This document shows positions 1 to 11,207 of a stretch of DNA of 64,000 nucleotides, one piece after another. Each line of letters starts with the position of its first letter. Within the stretch, counting starts at the first letter, position 1. The notes under the pieces were generated by a model. That model did no database searches, was not told where the DNA came from, and saw only the letters and a program-made list of their open reading frames with translations. The DNA is taken from NCBI RefSeq assembly GCF_029844725.1, contig NZ_JAOCKJ010000003.1:248001-312000 (forward strand). Reading direction: 5' to 3'. The stretch comes from Pantoea sp. GD03673 (GTDB lineage Bacteria; Pseudomonadota; Gammaproteobacteria; Enterobacterales; Enterobacteriaceae). The position numbers were made by a program, and so were the translations under genes.

Positions 1-61
1 TAATTTTCCGCAGTTTATTGCGGATTGAGGATTTATCGTGCCTTAATTCGTCGAATTTCAT
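1..61 (-). CDS. 5' end of a gene downstream of yfiR, probably a YfiN-type diguanylate cyclase (partial)
   Basis: An ATG lies one base beyond the yfiR stop codon, and the frame stays open to the window edge for 20 codons. The visible residues form a short charged N-terminus ending in a basic stretch (RNKLRKI), as expected just before a first membrane helix. In Escherichia and Pseudomonas yfiR is followed by yfiN (dgcN/tpbB), a membrane diguanylate cyclase that periplasmic YfiR represses. The identity is inferred from that neighbour, because no catalytic domain is inside the window. Confidence 0.5.
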   Translation of the reverse strand, partial: MKFDELRHDKSSIRNKLRKI

Positions 62-62
62 C

Positions 63-623
63 TTATTCGCTTCCCTCTCGGGAGAGCAAAAGCACGTCCG
101 GGCTCACCCTGACACCGCTTCGGGCCAGTGAATCGAGGTTCACGGAAAAGTGCGTATGGTCCGGTTGAAAAATCAGGCAAAAAGCGGCACCCAGGGTGCA
201 TTCCGCATTTTTCTCAGCAAGCGTAAGAACTGCTCTTCCCTTAAGCTGCTCAATAAGCTTTACCTGCTGCTGCGGCGTCAGATCGCCGAAATAAAGGGCG
301 TCACATTCATGCCTTGCAAGATCGCCTGCATCCGCAAGATAAACAACGGTGAACGTCGCTGCCGGAGAGGCGCTGTTTACGGGTAAAGAGAGATGTTGTG
401 CTGAAGAAAAAACACATAATTCAGGCGGTTTTTTTAACGCTTTCCAGTGGGTGAAACTGATGATGCCGCTGACAATACGATTCGCTTTGTCATCCTTTAT
501 CCCGGCCCAGGCAATATGCGCATTCAGCAGGAAAAAAATAAGTAGCGCAGAGACGATCTGGCAGAGGCGGCGCAGCAGAAGCAGCACATCGACGTCATGA
601 TGAATGTGATATTTATCGGTCAT
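63..623 (-). CDS. yfiR: YfiR family periplasmic repressor of a diguanylate cyclase
   Basis: This is a 186-residue exported protein of the YfiR (DUF4154) family. Known members sit in the periplasm and hold the inner-membrane cyclase YfiN inactive, linking redox or envelope stress to c-di-GMP and biofilm. A cytoplasmic tail and one hydrophobic segment (about residues 14-40, ending AWA) form the signal. The mature part closely follows E. coli YfiR as I recall it, with blocks VSGIISFTHW, ELCVFSS, ECTLGAAFCLI and LARSGVRVSPDVLLLS. The four conserved cysteines that make two disulfides are present in LCVF, HECD, AECT and AFCL. The start has a GGAA ribosome site seven bases upstream. The stop is one base from the next ATG, so the two genes form an operon. 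Confidence 0.88.
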   Translation of the reverse strand: MTDKYHIHHDVDVLLLLRRLCQIVSALLIFFLLNAHIAWAGIKDDKANRIVSGIISFTHWKALKKPPELCVFSSAQHLSLPVNSASPAATFTVVYLADAGDLARHECDALYFGDLTPQQQVKLIEQLKGRAVLTLAEKNAECTLGAAFCLIFQPDHTHFSVNLDSLARSGVRVSPDVLLLSREGSE

Positions 624-753
624 ACTGCGTTCCAGTAATACTACGCACGGCGGGAGAACTGAATAATCGCGGAAAGATTAACATAGCCAGGACTGCCCTT
701 GCACACAGAATTTTCTTAGCTATAGATACTTCTGTTTATACTTCCAGACCGGC

Positions 754-768
754 TTATTCCCGGAATAA
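754..768. promoter_or_regulatory. 15-bp palindrome in the gene-free gap upstream of yfiR
   Basis: The arms TTATTCC and GGAATAA are separated by one base. They lie about 130 bases upstream of the yfiR start, in a gene-free interval (624-986) between yfiR and the end of malT. A further GGAATAA occurs at 842-848. The symmetry suggests a repressor or activator site for yfiR-yfiN, but I recognise no specific regulator. I see no gene or clear intrinsic terminator elsewhere in the interval. Confidence 0.3.
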
Positions 769-986
769 TCGTTGGCCGCAACGGGATATAAAAGAGAGGG
801 GGCCGTGAAACATCACCTTATTTAATGACATTTTCCGGGACGGAATAACATCCGTCTTTCAACAGCGTTCTGTTTTAAAGCCCGGACATTATGGCCAGCG
901 CCGGATAAAGCTGCAGAAAAGCGGCGATGCCGATCATTCACCGCGCCAGCGATATCCGGCACATCACGAGGCCCCCCGCAACGCCC

Positions 987-3689
987 TCAGACGTAGCCCA
1001 TCATTTTCAGCAGCGACTGCACCTGCGTCATCGCTTCGCTGCGATGAGAGACGCCCAGCTTCTGATAAAGATTGCGGATATGCGTTTTGATGGTGGTAGA
1101 CGCCACCGCCAGCTCACCGGCAATCTGATCGTTGCTGTAACCTGAATAGATCAACCCCAGCACCTGCCATTCACGCTGCGTCAGCGGGCTGGTGCGGATC
1201 AGCTCTGGCACGTCTGGGTGGTTGAGTAACCGGCTGACAAAACCTTCATCGAAATGGGCGAACTTGTGACGGTGATATTTGTTGATCTCCAGCAGGATGC
1301 GGCGGGCGCGGTGGCTGTCCAGCTCATTCAGGGTGTTGAGCTGTATCAACTGCCGCAGCTGCTGCGCCATCATTTCGCCTTCAATGACAAAATGGCTGAT
1401 AAAGCCGGTGCTGCGGGCGAGTTTCAGCGCGTCGATCAGGGCGTGCTGCGCCTCGGCTTTGCGACCGGTCTGCCAGTAGATCTGATTCAGCAGCAGCAGA
1501 TTACGGTTTAAATCGGTCATCAGGCGCAGGGCACGGGCGTTCTCATTCAGCTCCTCCAGCACCACTTCCGCCTGACTGACATCACCCAGCAGGATTTGGG
1601 CACGGGCGATATTACGCCACTGTCCCTGCAGAAAATGGTTATTAGCGAAGGCGGGTTTCGGGGTCAGCCGCATCCAGTCGCGGGCGTTCTGGCTTTCGCC
1701 CGTCATCTGCCAGTAGATAACCCGGACTTTGTCGGCATTGGCGATCCAGTCGCTGTGCCAGTTGCCGTTGTTCAGCAGGTTTTCCAGCCGGTTCAGATAG
1801 CTGCGGGCGTTATCCAGATTACCGCGAACCAGTGAGCACTGCACCAGCAGCCCCAGACACTGAATCTGCTGCTGCGGCTGGAAACCGTTCAGCACTTTGA
1901 TGCCTTCCCGCGCCGCCTGCTCGGCCTCGTCAAGCCGGCCCCAGGCCCATAACAGCTGAGCACGAATGCGCAGCAGAAACTCATGCAGCGGGAACTGCGC
2001 CAGATGCTGCTCTTCCACCAGCACAAAGGCGCGACTCTGAATCTCATAAGCGGCCTGCAAAAATCCCTGTGCAAACAGAATTTCACTCTGCTGAATCAGG
2101 CTCCAGAGCGCGTAGTGCCACACTTCATCGCGACGCGCCATCTGTTCAGTCTGCCGCATCAGCTTGAGTGAATCGTCCAGTTCGCCTTTGCAGTGCATGA
2201 CTTCGCCATGTACCGAGGTTGCCACAATGCGGCTGTAATGACGGCTGGCCGGAAGGGTGTCGAGCGCCACTTTTGCCAGCCGCTCCGCTTCATCGGTATT
2301 GCCATCGTTGATCGCCACCTGAGCACGCAACGCATTAAACTCACCACGCAGCGCTGCATCAATTTCACAGCGGCTGGCCTGCTCAAAACGCGCCAGCAGG
2401 CTATCAACTTCAGAGAAGCGATGCTGACTCTGCATCAGCCACGCCTGCAGCAGCACCAGCATCGGGTTTTCGAGCATCATCTCCCACGGCAGGGCTTTCA
2501 GGGAGTTTTCCAGCAGCGGCAGTTCACTCTGATTAAACAGCGTCCAGGCGTGCTTCAGCAGCACGTCCCGCAGCATGGTGGCGTCGCCGGAAGCGAGCGC
2601 GTGGTGAATCGCCTCACCCGGAAAGCCCTGCGCCATCCAGCTTTCGGCAGCGGCCCGATGCAGCGCAGGCAGCTCTGCCGCCAGCTCCCACTGACAGCGC
2701 TGACGCAGGAAGTTGCCAAACAGCGGATGGTAGCTGAACCAGCAGCCGGAGTCGTCCATACGCTGCAGAAACAGCCCCTGACGCTCAATCTCTTCCAGCC
2801 GCATCTGGCCGTTCTCTTCACGGGTCACGCAGGCGATCAGTTCATCATTCATTGAGCGCAGCAGCGCGGTTTTCAGCAGGAAATGGCGGGTGGGCAGATC
2901 AACATTATCCAGCACCTCCTCCACCAGATAGTCAGCGAGATGGCTGGCATTAATGCCGGAGAGACGGCGGGCTGAGTGCTGAGCTGAACTGGCACCCTGG
3001 CGCGCTGACAGCACGATCAGCTGCAGCGCCGTGGCCCAGCCTGCAACATCATCACAGAGGCGGCTGCTCTCTTCACTTTCCAGCGGGGCCGCCAGACGGC
3101 AGTCAAAGAACTGTCGCGCCTCCTGATGGGTAAAGGCCAGTTGCTGACTCCCCAGCTCAATCAGCTGTTCCCGCACCCGCAGGTTAGCAATACCGAGCTG
3201 CGGCAGGTTGCGTGACAACAGAATCAGGGTCAGATTTTCAGGCTGATGGCGCAGGAAAAAGCGCATCGCGTCATGAATCAGGGGATTGGTGATCAGATGG
3301 TAATCATCAACGATGAGCCACAGTGGCTGCTGCCACTCCACCAGCTCGATAAAGAGCTGCGAAAACAGCGCATTGAGATTCACATATTGCCGCTTCTGCG
3401 CCAGCAGTTCACTGCGGGGACAGCCGCCGTGTGTGGCCTGTTGCAGGGCTGCAATCAGGTAGTCGGCGAAGCGTTCTGGCTGATTATCGCCTTCATCCAG
3501 AGAAACCCAGCCCAGATCGTTTTTCCCCGCCGCCCACTGTGACACCAGCGTGGTTTTGCCGTAGCCCGCCGGACTGGTGACCAGCACCAGCCGATAGTTG
3601 CCAGCAGAGGTGAGCTTTTGCAGCAATCTCTCACGGATCACGGTGCCTTCAAGACGCACCGGGCGACTGAGTTTGGCGGGTATTAACAT
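987..3689 (-). CDS. malT: MalT, ATP- and maltotriose-dependent activator of the maltose regulon
   Basis: MalT is a signal-transduction ATPase that multimerises with ATP and maltotriose and activates mal promoters in the cytoplasm. The open frame extends six codons further upstream, but the start [13 protein letters not shown] matches known MalT proteins and gives 900 residues against about 901 in E. coli. A Walker A motif (SPAGYGKTT, residues 39-47) and Walker B (LWLIVDDYH, about 123-131) are present. A long helical-repeat sensor domain follows, and the C-terminus is a LuxR-type helix-turn-helix ([18 protein letters not shown] onwards, about residues 835-895). The gene is divergent from malPQ, as in E. 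coli, and MalT boxes lie between them. It is here continuous with the rest of the regulon. Confidence 0.97.
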   Translation of the reverse strand: MLIPAKLSRPVRLEGTVIRERLLQKLTSAGNYRLVLVTSPAGYGKTTLVSQWAAGKNDLGWVSLDEGDNQPERFADYLIAALQQATHGGCPRSELLAQKRQYVNLNALFSQLFIELVEWQQPLWLIVDDYHLITNPLIHDAMRFFLRHQPENLTLILLSRNLPQLGIANLRVREQLIELGSQQLAFTHQEARQFFDCRLAAPLESEESSRLCDDVAGWATALQLIVLSARQGASSAQHSARRLSGINASHLADYLVEEVLDNVDLPTRHFLLKTALLRSMNDELIACVTREENGQMRLEEIERQGLFLQRMDDSGCWFSYHPLFGNFLRQRCQWELAAELPALHRAAAESWMAQGFPGEAIHHALASGDATMLRDVLLKHAWTLFNQSELPLLENSLKALPWEMMLENPMLVLLQAWLMQSQHRFSEVDSLLARFEQASRCEIDAALRGEFNALRAQVAINDGNTDEAERLAKVALDTLPASRHYSRIVATSVHGEVMHCKGELDDSLKLMRQTEQMARRDEVWHYALWSLIQQSEILFAQGFLQAAYEIQSRAFVLVEEQHLAQFPLHEFLLRIRAQLLWAWGRLDEAEQAAREGIKVLNGFQPQQQIQCLGLLVQCSLVRGNLDNARSYLNRLENLLNNGNWHSDWIANADKVRVIYWQMTGESQNARDWMRLTPKPAFANNHFLQGQWRNIARAQILLGDVSQAEVVLEELNENARALRLMTDLNRNLLLLNQIYWQTGRKAEAQHALIDALKLARSTGFISHFVIEGEMMAQQLRQLIQLNTLNELDSHRARRILLEINKYHRHKFAHFDEGFVSRLLNHPDVPELIRTSPLTQREWQVLGLIYSGYSNDQIAGELAVASTTIKTHIRNLYQKLGVSHRSEAMTQVQSLLKMMGYV

Positions 3690-3859
3690 GGGCGCGCGTT
3701 TCTCCATTTGTCGAGCGCATCATTATTTTACGCTTCGTAATTATTCCTTACACAGGTTCAGCATTTCGTCAGATGAATGCAAGTAAACCCATTAATTAAG
3801 CTTTACAAAAGCGGGCGCAATCACACTCCTGACACGATTTCGGATTACCCTCACCCTCT

Positions 3860-3902
3860 CCACCCTCCCCATCCTCCTGTCCTAATTCCTGTCAGGAGGA
3901 GG
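3860..3902. promoter_or_regulatory. MalT box cluster in the malT-malP intergenic region
   Basis: The MalT box consensus is GGGGAKGAGG. At 3893-3902 the + strand reads CAGGAGGAGG (8 of 10). The C/T-rich block at about 3860-3880 carries reverse-strand matches, GGGGAGGGTG (8 of 10) and an overlapping GGAGGATGG. The boxes lie 70-110 bases upstream of malP, where an activator array is expected. The AGGAGG-rich stretch is too far from the malP start to be its ribosome site. Confidence 0.6.
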
Positions 3903-3971
3903 AACCTTAGTTTTCTGCCGGGCACACTGTCGCGACATTGACTCACTTTCTGTTTTTACAGGACATCAACC

Positions 3972-6374
3972 ATGACACAGCCCGATTTTAATCCGATAAC
4001 GTTCAACGCGGCCCTGACCCGTCAGTGGCAGCGTTTTGGCCTGCACGACGCGCAGGAGATGACCCCGGCACAGTGGTGGCAGGCACTCAGCGGTGCACTG
4101 GCCGACATGCTGGCCGCACACCCGGCGCCCCCGGCCCCGACAGAACTGCGCCATGTTAACTACCTGTCGATGGAGTTTCTGATCGGTCGCCTCACCGGCA
4201 ACAACCTGCTGAACCTGGGCTGGTATGACGCGGTGAACGACGTGCTCTCTGCCTGGAACGTTTCCCTCACTGACGTGCTGGAAAATGAAACCGATCCGGC
4301 GCTGGGTAACGGCGGCCTGGGTCGTCTGGCGGCCTGTTTCCTGGATTCCATGGCGAATGTGGGTCAGCCTGCCATTGGCTACGGTCTGAACTATCAGTAC
4401 GGCCTGTTCCGCCAGCGCTTTGAACAGGGCGCGCAGATTGAAGGCCCGGATGACTGGCAGCGCGATCGCTATCCGTGGTTTAACCACAACGCTGCGCTCA
4501 ACGTTACCGTGGGACTGGGCGGTAAAGTGGTGACGGTTGAGGGGCAGCCGCAGTGGCAACCGGCGTTTGAACTGGTGGGTGAAGCCTGGGATTTGCCGGT
4601 GGTGGGCTTTGAGAACGGCATCAGTCAGCCACTGCGTTTGTGGCAGGCGAAACATGCACAGCCGTTTAACCTGGGTCGTTTTAACGACGGTGACTTTTTG
4701 CGCGCAGAGCAACAGGGCATTGATGCAGAAAAACTGACCAAAGTGCTCTACCCCAACGACAACCACCAGAACGGTAAGAAACTGCGTCTGATGCAGCAAT
4801 ATTTCCAGTGCGCCTGTGCGCTGGCTGACATTCTGCGTCGCCACCATCTGGCCGGACGCAGCATTGAAACGCTGGCTGACCATGAAGTGATCCAGCTGAA
4901 TGATACCCATCCGACCCTGGCGATCCCGGAACTGATGCGCCTGCTGCTGGATGAGCATCAGCTGAGCTGGGATCGTGCGTGGCAGATCACGCAGCACACC
5001 TTTGCTTACACCAACCACACCCTGATGCCGGAAGCGCTGGAGTGCTGGGATGTACGACTGGTGCGCAGCCTGCTGCCGCGCCATATGATGATCATCAACA
5101 TGCTGAACGCGCAGCTGAAGACCGCAGTCACAGCCCGCTGGCCGGATGATGAGGCGAAATGGGCGAAACTGGCGCTGGTACACAATAACCAGCTGCGGAT
5201 GGCGAACCTCTGCGTCACCAGCGGCTTTGCGGTCAACGGTGTGGCGGCGCTGCATTCAAAACTGGTGGTGCAGGATCTCTTCCCGGAGTATCACCAGCTG
5301 TGGCCGGAGAAATTCCACAACGTGACCAACGGCATTACGCCGCGCCGCTGGATCAATCAGTGCAACCCGGCGCTGAGTGCGCTGATTACCCGCACGCTGA
5401 ACACACCGTGGCTGAACAATCTTGATGCCCTGCAGGGACTGGAAGCCTGTGCGGATGACGCCGCTTTCCGTGCGGAATATCGCGCCATCAAGCAGCAGAA
5501 TAAACAGGCGCTGGTCGGGTGGATCAAAAACCGGACCGGCATTGAGATCGATCCCACCGCGCTGTTTGATGTGCAGATTAAGCGCCTGCATGAATACAAA
5601 CGTCAGCATCTGAGCCTGCTGCACATTATTGCGCTGTGGCAGACGCTGGTCACCGATCCCCAGGCGAACCGTGCGCCGCGTGTGGTGCTGTTTGGTGCCA
5701 AAGCCGCGCCGGGCTATGCGCTGGCAAAAAATATTATCTATGCCATCAACAAAGTGGCTGAGGTGATCAATCAGGATCCGCGCATCGGCGACCGCCTGAA
5801 AGTGGTGTTTATTCCTGACTATAACGTTTCCGTTGCCGAGCGGCTGATCCCCGCTGCCGACCTCTCCGAGCAGATTTCTACTGCGGGTAAAGAAGCCTCC
5901 GGCACCGGTAACATGAAGCTGGCGCTTAACGGTGCGCTGACCATCGGCACACTCGATGGTGCAAACGTTGAGATCGCGGAGCAGGTCGGTAGCGAAAACA
6001 TCTTTATCTTCGGGCATACCGTGGAACAGGTGGTGGCGTTAAAAGCCGATGGTTATGCCCCGGCGCAATGGCGTAAAAAAGATCCGCAGCTCAATCAGGT
6101 CCTGAAGGCGCTGGAAGATGGCACCTTCAGTCAGGGCGACCGCCACGCTTTTGACGCAATGCTGCAGAGTCTCGGCCCGGAAGGCGGCGACCCGTATCTG
6201 GTGCTGGCAGACTTCCAGCCCTACCTTGACGCACAGGCTCAGGTGGAAGCGCTGTGGAGCGATCAGGAGGCCTGGACACGTGCCACCATCCTCAATACCG
6301 CACGCTGCGGCATGTTCAGCTCCGATCGCGCCATTCGCGATTACCAGCAGCGCATCTGGCAAGCCAAACGCTAA
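3972..6374 (+). CDS. malP: Maltodextrin phosphorylase MalP
   Basis: MalP phosphorolyses the non-reducing end of maltodextrins to glucose-1-phosphate in the cytoplasm. The 800-residue protein has the full length of the GT35 glycogen phosphorylase family. It has the start-side motif [10 protein letters not shown], the glycine-rich [20 protein letters not shown], and the PLP-lysine region [15 protein letters not shown] with the cofactor lysine near residue 648. The ATG follows an AGGACATCAACC leader. malQ begins eight bases after the stop, so malPQ is one transcription unit under MalT control. Confidence 0.97.
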   Translation: MTQPDFNPITFNAALTRQWQRFGLHDAQEMTPAQWWQALSGALADMLAAHPAPPAPTELRHVNYLSMEFLIGRLTGNNLLNLGWYDAVNDVLSAWNVSLTDVLENETDPALGNGGLGRLAACFLDSMANVGQPAIGYGLNYQYGLFRQRFEQGAQIEGPDDWQRDRYPWFNHNAALNVTVGLGGKVVTVEGQPQWQPAFELVGEAWDLPVVGFENGISQPLRLWQAKHAQPFNLGRFNDGDFLRAEQQGIDAEKLTKVLYPNDNHQNGKKLRLMQQYFQCACALADILRRHHLAGRSIETLADHEVIQLNDTHPTLAIPELMRLLLDEHQLSWDRAWQITQHTFAYTNHTLMPEALECWDVRLVRSLLPRHMMIINMLNAQLKTAVTARWPDDEAKWAKLALVHNNQLRMANLCVTSGFAVNGVAALHSKLVVQDLFPEYHQLWPEKFHNVTNGITPRRWINQCNPALSALITRTLNTPWLNNLDALQGLEACADDAAFRAEYRAIKQQNKQALVGWIKNRTGIEIDPTALFDVQIKRLHEYKRQHLSLLHIIALWQTLVTDPQANRAPRVVLFGAKAAPGYALAKNIIYAINKVAEVINQDPRIGDRLKVVFIPDYNVSVAERLIPAADLSEQISTAGKEASGTGNMKLALNGALTIGTLDGANVEIAEQVGSENIFIFGHTVEQVVALKADGYAPAQWRKKDPQLNQVLKALEDGTFSQGDRHAFDAMLQSLGPEGGDPYLVLADFQPYLDAQAQVEALWSDQEAWTRATILNTARCGMFSSDRAIRDYQQRIWQAKR

Positions 6375-6382
6375 GGAACGCC

Positions 6383-8458
6383 ATGAAAACAGATCCGGTT
6401 ATGGATGATTTTTCCCTGGCAGGCATCGCCGCTGAGTACATCAATGCGCACGGCAAGCCACAGGCAATCCCGACCCTGACCCGCCAGCGTTTGCTGGCGG
6501 TAATGCAGACACCGCGCCAGCAGAGTACCCCGCTGCCACCGGTGGTGATTTTTCGCAGCGGCGATCTGCTGAGCCTGTCGCCACAGCTGAATGACGATGC
6601 CCACTGGCATCTTACCAGCGAGGCGGGTGACATCAGCTCTGGTCGCTGCCAGCCCGCCCAGCCGCTGCATCTGCCGCCGCTGCCCGAAGGCTATCATCAG
6701 CTGACGCTGCAACAGGGTGCAGAGCTGTGGTCGTGCCGGGTCATTATTGCACCCGCCCGCTGTTATGAACCCCCGGCACTGCAGGCCGGTGAGTCCTTGT
6801 GGGGAGCCTGCGTGCAGCTCTATACCCTGCGCTCGGCAACGAACTGGGGGGTGGGTGACTTTGGCGATCTGCAGCGGATGCTGCCGGAGGTCGCCGCACG
6901 CGGCGGCGCGTTTATTGGGCTTAATCCGGTGCATGCGCTGTTTCCTTCCAGCCCGGAGAGCGCCAGCCCTTACAGCCCGTCGTCCCGGCGCTGGCTCAAT
7001 GTCGTCTACATCGATGTCAGCGCCGTCTCTGACTTCCGGCAGAGTGCCGCCGCGCAGGCCTGGTGGCAGCAGCCGGAGACGCAGCAGACGCTTGAGCAGG
7101 CTCGTGCAGCAAAAGAGGTCGATTATACGGCGGTGACCCGGCTGAAAATTCAGGCGCTGCGCCTGGCGTGGCCGCAGTTTACGCAGCGTGACACCGCCGA
7201 TCCTGAGGTGCTGGCCTTCCATGCCTTTATCCGTGAGGGGGGTGAAAGCCTGCTGCATCAGGCGTTGTTTGATGCACTGCACGCCGACCAGATAGCGCAG
7301 GATAGCGGGCGCTGGGGCTGGCCGGTCTGGCCGGAGGCGTTGCAGCATCCCGACAGCCCGGCGGTGCAGACCTTCCTGGCGCAGCATCCGGATCAGGTGC
7401 GCTTCTGGCTCTGGCTGCAGTGGCTGGCGGCGCAGCAGTTTGAACGCTGCTGGAACCATTGCCAGCAGCAGCAGATGCCCGTTGGCCTTTATCGCGATCT
7501 GGCGGTCGGCGTCGCACAGGGTGGCGCAGAGACCTGGAGCGAGCGCGATCTCTACTGCAAGGAGGCCAGCATCGGAGCACCGCCCGATATTCTCGGACCC
7601 CGCGGTCAGGACTGGGGATTACCGCCGATGGATCCACAGGTGATGCGGCAGCGCGCCTGGGACCCCTGGATTGCCCTGCTGCGCGCCAATATGCGCCACT
7701 GTGGCGCGCTGCGGATTGATCATGTGATGGCGCTGATGCGGCTGTGGTGGATCCCGGCCGGAGAAAGTGCAATGCACGGTGCCTATGTTCATTACCCCAT
7801 CGACGATCTGCTGGCGATTCTGGCGCTGGAAAGTCAGCGCCATCGCTGTATGGTGATTGGCGAAGACCTGGGCACCGTACCGGAGGCGATTGTCGATAAG
7901 CTGCGGGATGGCGGGGTTTACTCCTACAAAGTGCTCTGGTTCGAACAGGTCTCTGACGCGGGTTTTCGCCTGCCCGCCAGCTGGCCACGCCAGGCGATGG
8001 CCGTCGCCACCACTCACGATCTCCCGACGCTGCGCGGCTGGTGGCAAAGTGATGACCTGACCACAGGCGCGCAACTTGGTCTCTATCCCGACAAAGTAGT
8101 GCTGGCCGGGCTGTATCAGGATCGAATCAGGGCGAAGCAGGCGCTGCTGAACAGTCTGCATCGGGTGGGTGCTCTGCCGAAACGAGCCGGACGCGACGCA
8201 CGCCGCACCGGAATGAGTAAGGCCCTGAACCGGGCGATGCAGCGTTATCTGGCTGACAGCCACAGCGCCCTGCTGGGTCTGCAACCGGAGGACTGGCTGG
8301 ATATGGCCACGCCGGTCAATATCCCCGGCACCAGTGACGAATATCCCAACTGGCGACGCAAGCTGAGCGTTGATATCGAAACACTGTTCAGCGATGCGGG
8401 AACCGACGTGTTGTTACGGGATCTGACGGCACGCCGTAAAAGGCTGATGCGTGGTTAA
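6383..8458 (+). CDS. malQ: 4-alpha-glucanotransferase (amylomaltase) MalQ
   Basis: MalQ disproportionates short maltodextrins, releasing glucose and producing longer chains for MalP. The open frame begins inside malP, but the ATG at 6383 (MKTDPVMDDFS) has an AAGGAA ribosome site and gives 691 residues, close to the 694 of E. coli. GH77 catalytic residues are visible: the nucleophile Asp in RIDHVMALMR (about 445), the acid/base Glu in VIGEDLGTVPE (about 493), and the third acid in TTHDLPTLRG (about 545). An intrinsic terminator follows the stop. Confidence 0.96.
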   Translation: MKTDPVMDDFSLAGIAAEYINAHGKPQAIPTLTRQRLLAVMQTPRQQSTPLPPVVIFRSGDLLSLSPQLNDDAHWHLTSEAGDISSGRCQPAQPLHLPPLPEGYHQLTLQQGAELWSCRVIIAPARCYEPPALQAGESLWGACVQLYTLRSATNWGVGDFGDLQRMLPEVAARGGAFIGLNPVHALFPSSPESASPYSPSSRRWLNVVYIDVSAVSDFRQSAAAQAWWQQPETQQTLEQARAAKEVDYTAVTRLKIQALRLAWPQFTQRDTADPEVLAFHAFIREGGESLLHQALFDALHADQIAQDSGRWGWPVWPEALQHPDSPAVQTFLAQHPDQVRFWLWLQWLAAQQFERCWNHCQQQQMPVGLYRDLAVGVAQGGAETWSERDLYCKEASIGAPPDILGPRGQDWGLPPMDPQVMRQRAWDPWIALLRANMRHCGALRIDHVMALMRLWWIPAGESAMHGAYVHYPIDDLLAILALESQRHRCMVIGEDLGTVPEAIVDKLRDGGVYSYKVLWFEQVSDAGFRLPASWPRQAMAVATTHDLPTLRGWWQSDDLTTGAQLGLYPDKVVLAGLYQDRIRAKQALLNSLHRVGALPKRAGRDARRTGMSKALNRAMQRYLADSHSALLGLQPEDWLDMATPVNIPGTSDEYPNWRRKLSVDIETLFSDAGTDVLLRDLTARRKRLMRG

Positions 8459-8486
8459 GACTGGCATTTAAGTTAAAAAGAACACA

Positions 8487-8511
8487 CCCCGAAAGTATCC
8501 GGGGTTTTTTA
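8487..8511 (+). terminator. Rho-independent terminator of malPQ
   Basis: The stem ACCCCG/CGGGGT with an eight-base loop is followed directly by a run of T residues, 28 bases after the malQ stop. Confidence 0.8.
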
Positions 8512-8529
8512 AGTTGAATGTCAATCCTG

Positions 8530-8751
8530 TCAGGGTAATTTGCGGGCAACCCGCTCCCGGATTGTTACGTTTAGTCCGTTAATCAGACAAACCGGTCTCA
8601 TATCACAAACTTCTACCTGCTGAGACAAAACCGATAATCGCCGTAATACAGCCGTCATTCCCTCGCGCGTCACAGCACCAGTGGTGGGAGATACCGTTAT
8701 TTCTTCGGGCTCTTTGTCTTCATCTCGTGCAACAGTACCGTTACGATTCAA
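8530..8751 (-). CDS. Small hypothetical protein between malQ and malM (doubtful)
   Basis: This is a 73-residue open frame with a TTG start and only a weak AGG ribosome site. It lies just downstream of the malM terminator, so it would need its own promoter. The C-terminal half looks protein-like (TAVLRRLSVLSQQVEV, then INGLNVTIRERVARKL), but I recognise no family, signal peptide or membrane segment. It may be a real small gene or chance coding in a roughly 310-base gap. Confidence 0.22.
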   Translation of the reverse strand: MNRNGTVARDEDKEPEEITVSPTTGAVTREGMTAVLRRLSVLSQQVEVCDMRPVCLINGLNVTIRERVARKLP

Positions 8752-8767
8752 ACTACCTGTCGTGACG

Positions 8768-8792
8768 AAAAAAAGGTGCGCCTGAGCGCACC
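8768..8792 (-). terminator. Rho-independent terminator of the malK-lamB-malM operon
   Basis: On the minus strand a GGTGCGC/GCGCACC stem with a four-base loop is followed by seven T residues, about 35 bases after the malM stop. Confidence 0.85.
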
Positions 8793-8825
8793 AGATGGGA
8801 CAACATCAGTAGCGTCGGGGCCGCT

Positions 8826-9764
8826 TCACCCCTTGCCTTTAACGCTACTGATAAACGTTTGCCGCGCAGTGGTAGAACCCAGCCGCTCGGCTTCATCCAG
8901 CAGTTTCAGCGCCTTGTCGATATTGCCGCTGTTCACCGCCTGTGTGATCTTCTGGTTAAAGTAACTCTCGGTGTCGCGCATGATCGGTTCCGCACGCGCT
9001 TTTGGCGCGGGCGCGGATGCCGGCGTGGGTGACGGCGCGGCGCTGTACGCTGATGTCGGCGCGCCATTACCCACGGTGACCGCGCCTGGGCCGGATGAGC
9101 CAAACAGCGGCCCGACCAGAATTGATGAACCGGAACTGGTCTGCATTTTCAGCTTAATCGTGCCGTCACGACTGTGGCTGGCAATGGGATCGGGAATGTC
9201 CGGTACGGCATGACCGGTGCCCTGCGCGTAGGCTTTAGCCGGATCAAGCAGGGTGGTGGTCTTAGTCAGGTCGCTGTCGGTAGTGAACACCAGCAGGTAA
9301 ATTTTTTGCTGACCCAGCGCCGGGGTGAGTTTCATCACTCCTTCAAGGCGATCCGCCGTCATCACACCGGGCTTCTGATAAGTAAAGTAGCGGCTGGGGA
9401 ACCAGGCCGCCGGACGCAGATTTTCATCCAGTACCAGCACGTTAGGCGCAAAAACCTGACCCTTTGCCACTTCGCTGCTTAACGTCAGCGTGAGTTCGCC
9501 AATATTCGCGGGCAGACTGTAAGCCGCGACCGGCCCGGCGATATGCGGCGCGTTGAGGGTCTGGCCGCTGTTTGCCAGTGTCGTGGTCTGGGTCTGTGAG
9601 GCCGCCAGTGGCTGCCAGTTCAGGCGTTGCAGTGATTCAGGTGCGACGACCGGTGCGGAGGAGAGATCCTGCGGCACCAGATTCACATCGGCCAGGGCAG
9701 GCAGGGCGTGCCCTGTCAACAGTGCCGCACTCAGGCAGAGTGCAGCCAGTTTTTTCATTTTCAT
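8826..9764 (-). CDS. malM: Maltose operon periplasmic protein MalM
   Basis: MalM is a periplasmic protein of uncertain function, always last in malK-lamB-malM operons. The chosen start (MKMKKLAALCLS) skips 16 upstream codons and opens a signal peptide of about 25 residues ending ALA, giving 312 residues against 306 in E. coli. The conserved core is recognisable (VAAYSLPANIGELTLTL, FAPNVLVLDE, DRLEGVMKLTPALGQQK, IPDIPDP). The Ala/Pro-rich linker (about 230-260) and C-terminal helical tail ending TFISSVKGKG are also conserved. A strong hairpin separates it from lamB. Confidence 0.95.
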   Translation of the reverse strand: MKMKKLAALCLSAALLTGHALPALADVNLVPQDLSSAPVVAPESLQRLNWQPLAASQTQTTTLANSGQTLNAPHIAGPVAAYSLPANIGELTLTLSSEVAKGQVFAPNVLVLDENLRPAAWFPSRYFTYQKPGVMTADRLEGVMKLTPALGQQKIYLLVFTTDSDLTKTTTLLDPAKAYAQGTGHAVPDIPDPIASHSRDGTIKLKMQTSSGSSILVGPLFGSSGPGAVTVGNGAPTSAYSAAPSPTPASAPAPKARAEPIMRDTESYFNQKITQAVNSGNIDKALKLLDEAERLGSTTARQTFISSVKGKG

Positions 9765-9782
9765 TATGCGTACCTTATTGCG

Positions 9783-9819
9783 GGTCGCGGTGTGAACCAG
9801 GCAATGGCACACCGCGACC
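9783..9819. repeat. Intercistronic hairpin between lamB and malM
   Basis: Perfect 12-base arms GGTCGCGGTGTG and CACACCGCGACC enclose a 13-base loop. There is no T-tract, so it is more likely an mRNA-stabilising or attenuating element that lowers malM relative to lamB than a full terminator. Its position resembles the REP-type elements found in enterobacterial mal operons. Confidence 0.6.
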
Positions 9820-9862
9820 AGGAAGATCCATCAGGCGCGAAACCGCGTCTGTCAGAAAAGGT

Positions 9863-11167
<1,305 letters not shown>

Positions 11168-11207
11168 CTATCTCCTGAGGTCATTGCTTTTATTGTTTTA
11201 GGCAGGG

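Noticed and set aside
2193..2855. 220-codon frame antisense to malT
   Set aside because: It is a shadow of malT in GC-rich coding sequence, with no domain or ribosome site.
3966..5255. 429-codon frame antisense to malP
   Set aside because: It mirrors a highly conserved enzyme gene. Its low-complexity Arg/Gln/His-rich translation is typical of antisense frames.
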